Below, one piece after another: positions 4,491-6,236 of a stretch of DNA of 6,236 nucleotides. A program made the position numbers and the translations under genes. Every line of letters begins with the position of its first letter. Position 1 is the stretch's first letter. Source of the DNA: an uncultured Collinsella sp. (GTDB lineage: Bacteria; Actinomycetota; Coriobacteriia; Coriobacteriales; Coriobacteriaceae); the NCBI GenBank assembly GCA_900552145.1, contig URYW01000097.1:1-6236 (forward strand), written 5' to 3'. The notes beneath the pieces were generated by a model. That model saw nothing but the letters and a program-made list of their open reading frames with translations, made no database searches and had not been told where the DNA came from.

Positions 4491-6236
4491 CGACAACGCG
4501 CTGGTGGTGGCGCTCGATACTTCGACCGACATGCTTGCCTGCGCGGCAAGCTGGATTGATGGGCAGACGGGCGAGACGAAGCTCGTGAGTGGCGACCACA
4601 TGTGTCGCCGTCACGCCAACGTTGAGCTCGTGAATACCGTTGATGGCGTGCTGGCTCAAACCGGTCTGGATCGCAGCGATGTTGGTTGCTACGTGGTCGG
4701 CCGCGGTCCGGGGTCGTTTACGGGTGTGCGCATCGGCATCTCCACTGCCAAGGGCCTCGCACGTGGTGCCAATGTTCCGCTGCTGGGCGTGTCGACGCTC
4801 GACGCTTGCGCTTGGACGGCGTGGAAGGCTGGCGTGCGCGGCAAGCTTGGTATCTTGGCCGATGCTATGCGCGGTGAGGTATATCCGGCGCTGTATATGC
4901 TGGTCGATGAGGGCCCCGAGCGTCAATTTGAGCGCGAACACGTGGTCAAGGCCGCCGTGGCGCTCGATGAGTGGCGCCGAGCAGCGGACTGGGACCAGGT
5001 TCAGCTGACCGGTGACGGTCTCGTGCGCTATGGCAAGCTGCTGGGTGAGGACGAGACCGCCCGCTGCGTGGAGTGCGACCTGTGGTGGCCTTCGGGCGAG
5101 GGCTTGCTGCTCGCGCACGCTGCGGGTGACGGCGATCCGGCCCGCGTCCTGCCGATTTACACACGCCTTTCGGATGCCGAGGAAAACGAGCGCAAGCGTC
5201 TTGGTCTTGCCGAGAGTGCGCAGAGCGAAATTACGGGCGTTGCCGATGAGCTCGCCGGTCGTCATCTGCAGTTCCGTCCCATGGGCGCGGCGGATGCCGA
5301 GGGCGCGAGCGCGCTGGAGGCTGCCTGCTTTGAAGGTGCCGGACACGAGGCGTGGACGCCGGGCATGTTCCTGTCCGAACTGGGCGAGGACGTCGCTGCG
5401 CCGCGTAGTTGGTGGGTAGCACACGACGACGGCAAGCTGCTGGGCCTTGCCGGCGGTATGGTCGTGGACGGTGATGTGCAGATTCTGGATGTCGCCGTCG
5501 ACCCGGCACATCGCCGTGAGGGCATTGCCCGCAAGCTGCTGTCGCATGTGAGCTATGATGCCCAGATGCTCGGCTGCACCACGGCTTCGCTCGAGGTCGA
5601 GGACGGCAACGAGGGAGCGATTGCGCTCTACGCCGCCCTGGGTTTTACCGAGGCGGGTCGTCGTCGTGGCTACTACGGTGCCGGCAAGGACGCCATCGTC
5701 ATGACGGCTTCGCTGCCTCTGGTGCTTCCGGTCGACAATGCCTCGCCCGAGCCGACGGCGGCAGAGCAGCGTGTATGGCCGCTGCCTGCGCCTGGGCGCT
5801 CCGAGGGGGAGCGTGCCGAAATTGAGCGCCGCCGCCTAGTGCTCGCTATCGAGAGTTCCTGCGACGAGACGGCCGTGGCGATTATCGATGCGGATGGCAA
5901 TATGCTGGCCAACCAGGTGTCGACACAGATTGATTTTCACGCCCGCTTTGGCGGCGTGGTGCCCGAGATCGCCTCGCGCAAACACGTTGAGGTGATTGTG
6001 AGTGTCGTGGATGCGGCGCTCGAGGATGCCGCGGCATCGCTTGGTCTTGAGGGTGGAGCCATTGCCCCCAGCGAGCTTGCCGCCGTGGGCGTGACACAGG
6101 GTCCGGGCCTGGTGGGCGCCCTCGTGGTGGGCGTTGCCTTTGCCAAAGGCTTTGCCTACGCTGCCGGTAAGCCGCTCGTATGCGTCAACCATCTGGAGGG
6201 GCACCTGTTTGCCAACTTGCTGGCGCAGCCCGACCT
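4477..6236 (+). CDS. tsaB-rimI-tsaD: TsaB-RimI-TsaD fusion protein (t6A transferase complex and N-acetyltransferase), cut by window edge
   Basis: One uninterrupted frame of 586 codons to the window edge joins three normally separate proteins. Residues 1 to about 237 are TsaB, the inactive ASKHA-fold partner that scaffolds TsaD: LVVALDTSTD near the start, GRGPGSFTGVRIG (75-87) and AKGLA (91-95). Residues about 263-415 are a RimI-like GNAT acetyltransferase: ILDVAVDPAHRREGIARKLL (336-355) holds the acetyl-CoA phosphate loop (Arg346 to Ala351), followed by EDGNEGAIALYAALGF (375-390) and a Tyr399-Tyr400 pair before the last strand. RimI acetylates the N-terminus of ribosomal protein S18 in E. coli. 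A Pro/Glu/Arg-rich linker (416-453) leads to TsaD: AIESSCDET (457-465), FGGVVPEIASRKH (491-503) and the metal-binding NHLEGH with His572 and His576. About 200 TsaD residues lie beyond the edge. The start follows AAGG (4464-4467) and overlaps tsaE by 14 bases. The domain calls are firm. Confidence 0.93.
   Translation, partial: MSLHNDNALVVALDTSTDMLACAASWIDGQTGETKLVSGDHMCRRHANVELVNTVDGVLAQTGLDRSDVGCYVVGRGPGSFTGVRIGISTAKGLARGANVPLLGVSTLDACAWTAWKAGVRGKLGILADAMRGEVYPALYMLVDEGPERQFEREHVVKAAVALDEWRRAADWDQVQLTGDGLVRYGKLLGEDETARCVECDLWWPSGEGLLLAHAAGDGDPARVLPIYTRLSDAEENERKRLGLAESAQSEITGVADELAGRHLQFRPMGAADAEGASALEAACFEGAGHEAWTPGMFLSELGEDVAAPRSWWVAHDDGKLLGLAGGMVVDGDVQILDVAVDPAHRREGIARKLLSHVSYDAQMLGCTTASLEVEDGNEGAIALYAALGFTEAGRRRGYYGAGKDAIVMTASLPLVLPVDNASPEPTAAEQRVWPLPAPGRSEGERAEIERRRLVLAIESSCDETAVAIIDADGNMLANQVSTQIDFHARFGGVVPEIASRKHVEVIVSVVDAALEDAAASLGLEGGAIAPSELAAVGVTQGPGLVGALVVGVAFAKGFAYAAGKPLVCVNHLEGHLFANLLAQPD
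5803..5811 (+). promoter_or_regulatory. Shine-Dalgarno-like purine run at the linker/TsaD junction of the fusion gene
   Basis: GAGGGGGAG lies in the linker, 9 bases before an in-frame ATT (5821, residue 449) and 27 bases before an in-frame GTG (5839, Val455) at the first strand of TsaD. No in-frame ATG or TTG lies at a normal distance. It could be a relic of the start of a once separate tsaD gene, or allow weak internal initiation. It may also be only a by-product of Glu-Gly-Glu codons. Confidence 0.2.

Noticed and set aside
4375..5547. Long minus-strand open frame of about 390 codons opposite tsaE and the TsaB-RimI part of the fusion
   Set aside because: It lies opposite sequence encoding well conserved TsaB and GNAT motifs. 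Its product is His/Arg/Ala-rich with no recognisable motif, as expected from the complement of GC-rich codons.

Overview
The window is one tightly packed, co-directional (+ strand) block of housekeeping genes. There is no RNA gene, mobile element, CRISPR array or intergenic stretch of notable size. It suggests a high-GC Gram-positive bacterium of the class Coriobacteriia (Collinsella/Olsenella-like). The reasons are the actinobacterial order nnr - alr - tsaE - tsaB - rimI - tsaD, the fusion of the last three genes into one reading frame, strong AGGAG-type ribosome binding sites, and GC-rich but not extreme codon use. The taxonomic call is inference from gene order and style, not from a search.

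Layout: a possible -10 box (3-8) and a strong ribosome binding site lead into acpS (38-577; holo-ACP synthase with an unusual ~50-residue C-terminal tail). Then come nnr (578-2194; bifunctional NAD(P)HX epimerase/dehydratase), alr (2197-3342; alanine racemase), a family 4 Fe-S uracil-DNA glycosylase (3351-3971), tsaE (3984-4490; t6A ATPase) and a long open frame (4477 to the window edge). This last frame is an in-frame fusion of TsaB, a RimI-like GNAT acetyltransferase and the N-terminal part of TsaD. Spacings between genes are 0, 2, 8 and 12 bases and then a 14-base overlap, so a single polycistronic transcript with translational coupling is likely. No terminator or internal promoter is apparent.

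How the genes work together: acpS activates acyl carrier protein for lipid synthesis, nnr repairs damaged NAD(P)H, alr supplies D-alanine for peptidoglycan, and the glycosylase removes uracil from DNA. TsaE plus the TsaB-RimI-TsaD fusion carry the transferase half of the N6-threonylcarbamoyladenosine (t6A37) tRNA modification; TsaC/TsaC2, which makes the threonylcarbamoyl-AMP substrate, is not in the window.

I do not see a wholly new system. The points most worth checking are the three-way fusion with a Shine-Dalgarno-like purine run just before its TsaD part, an in-frame internal start (AGAGG, 5 bases, GTG) inside acpS that would release its tail as a 43-residue protein, and an alanine racemase with Ala where the usually carbamylated Lys should be.
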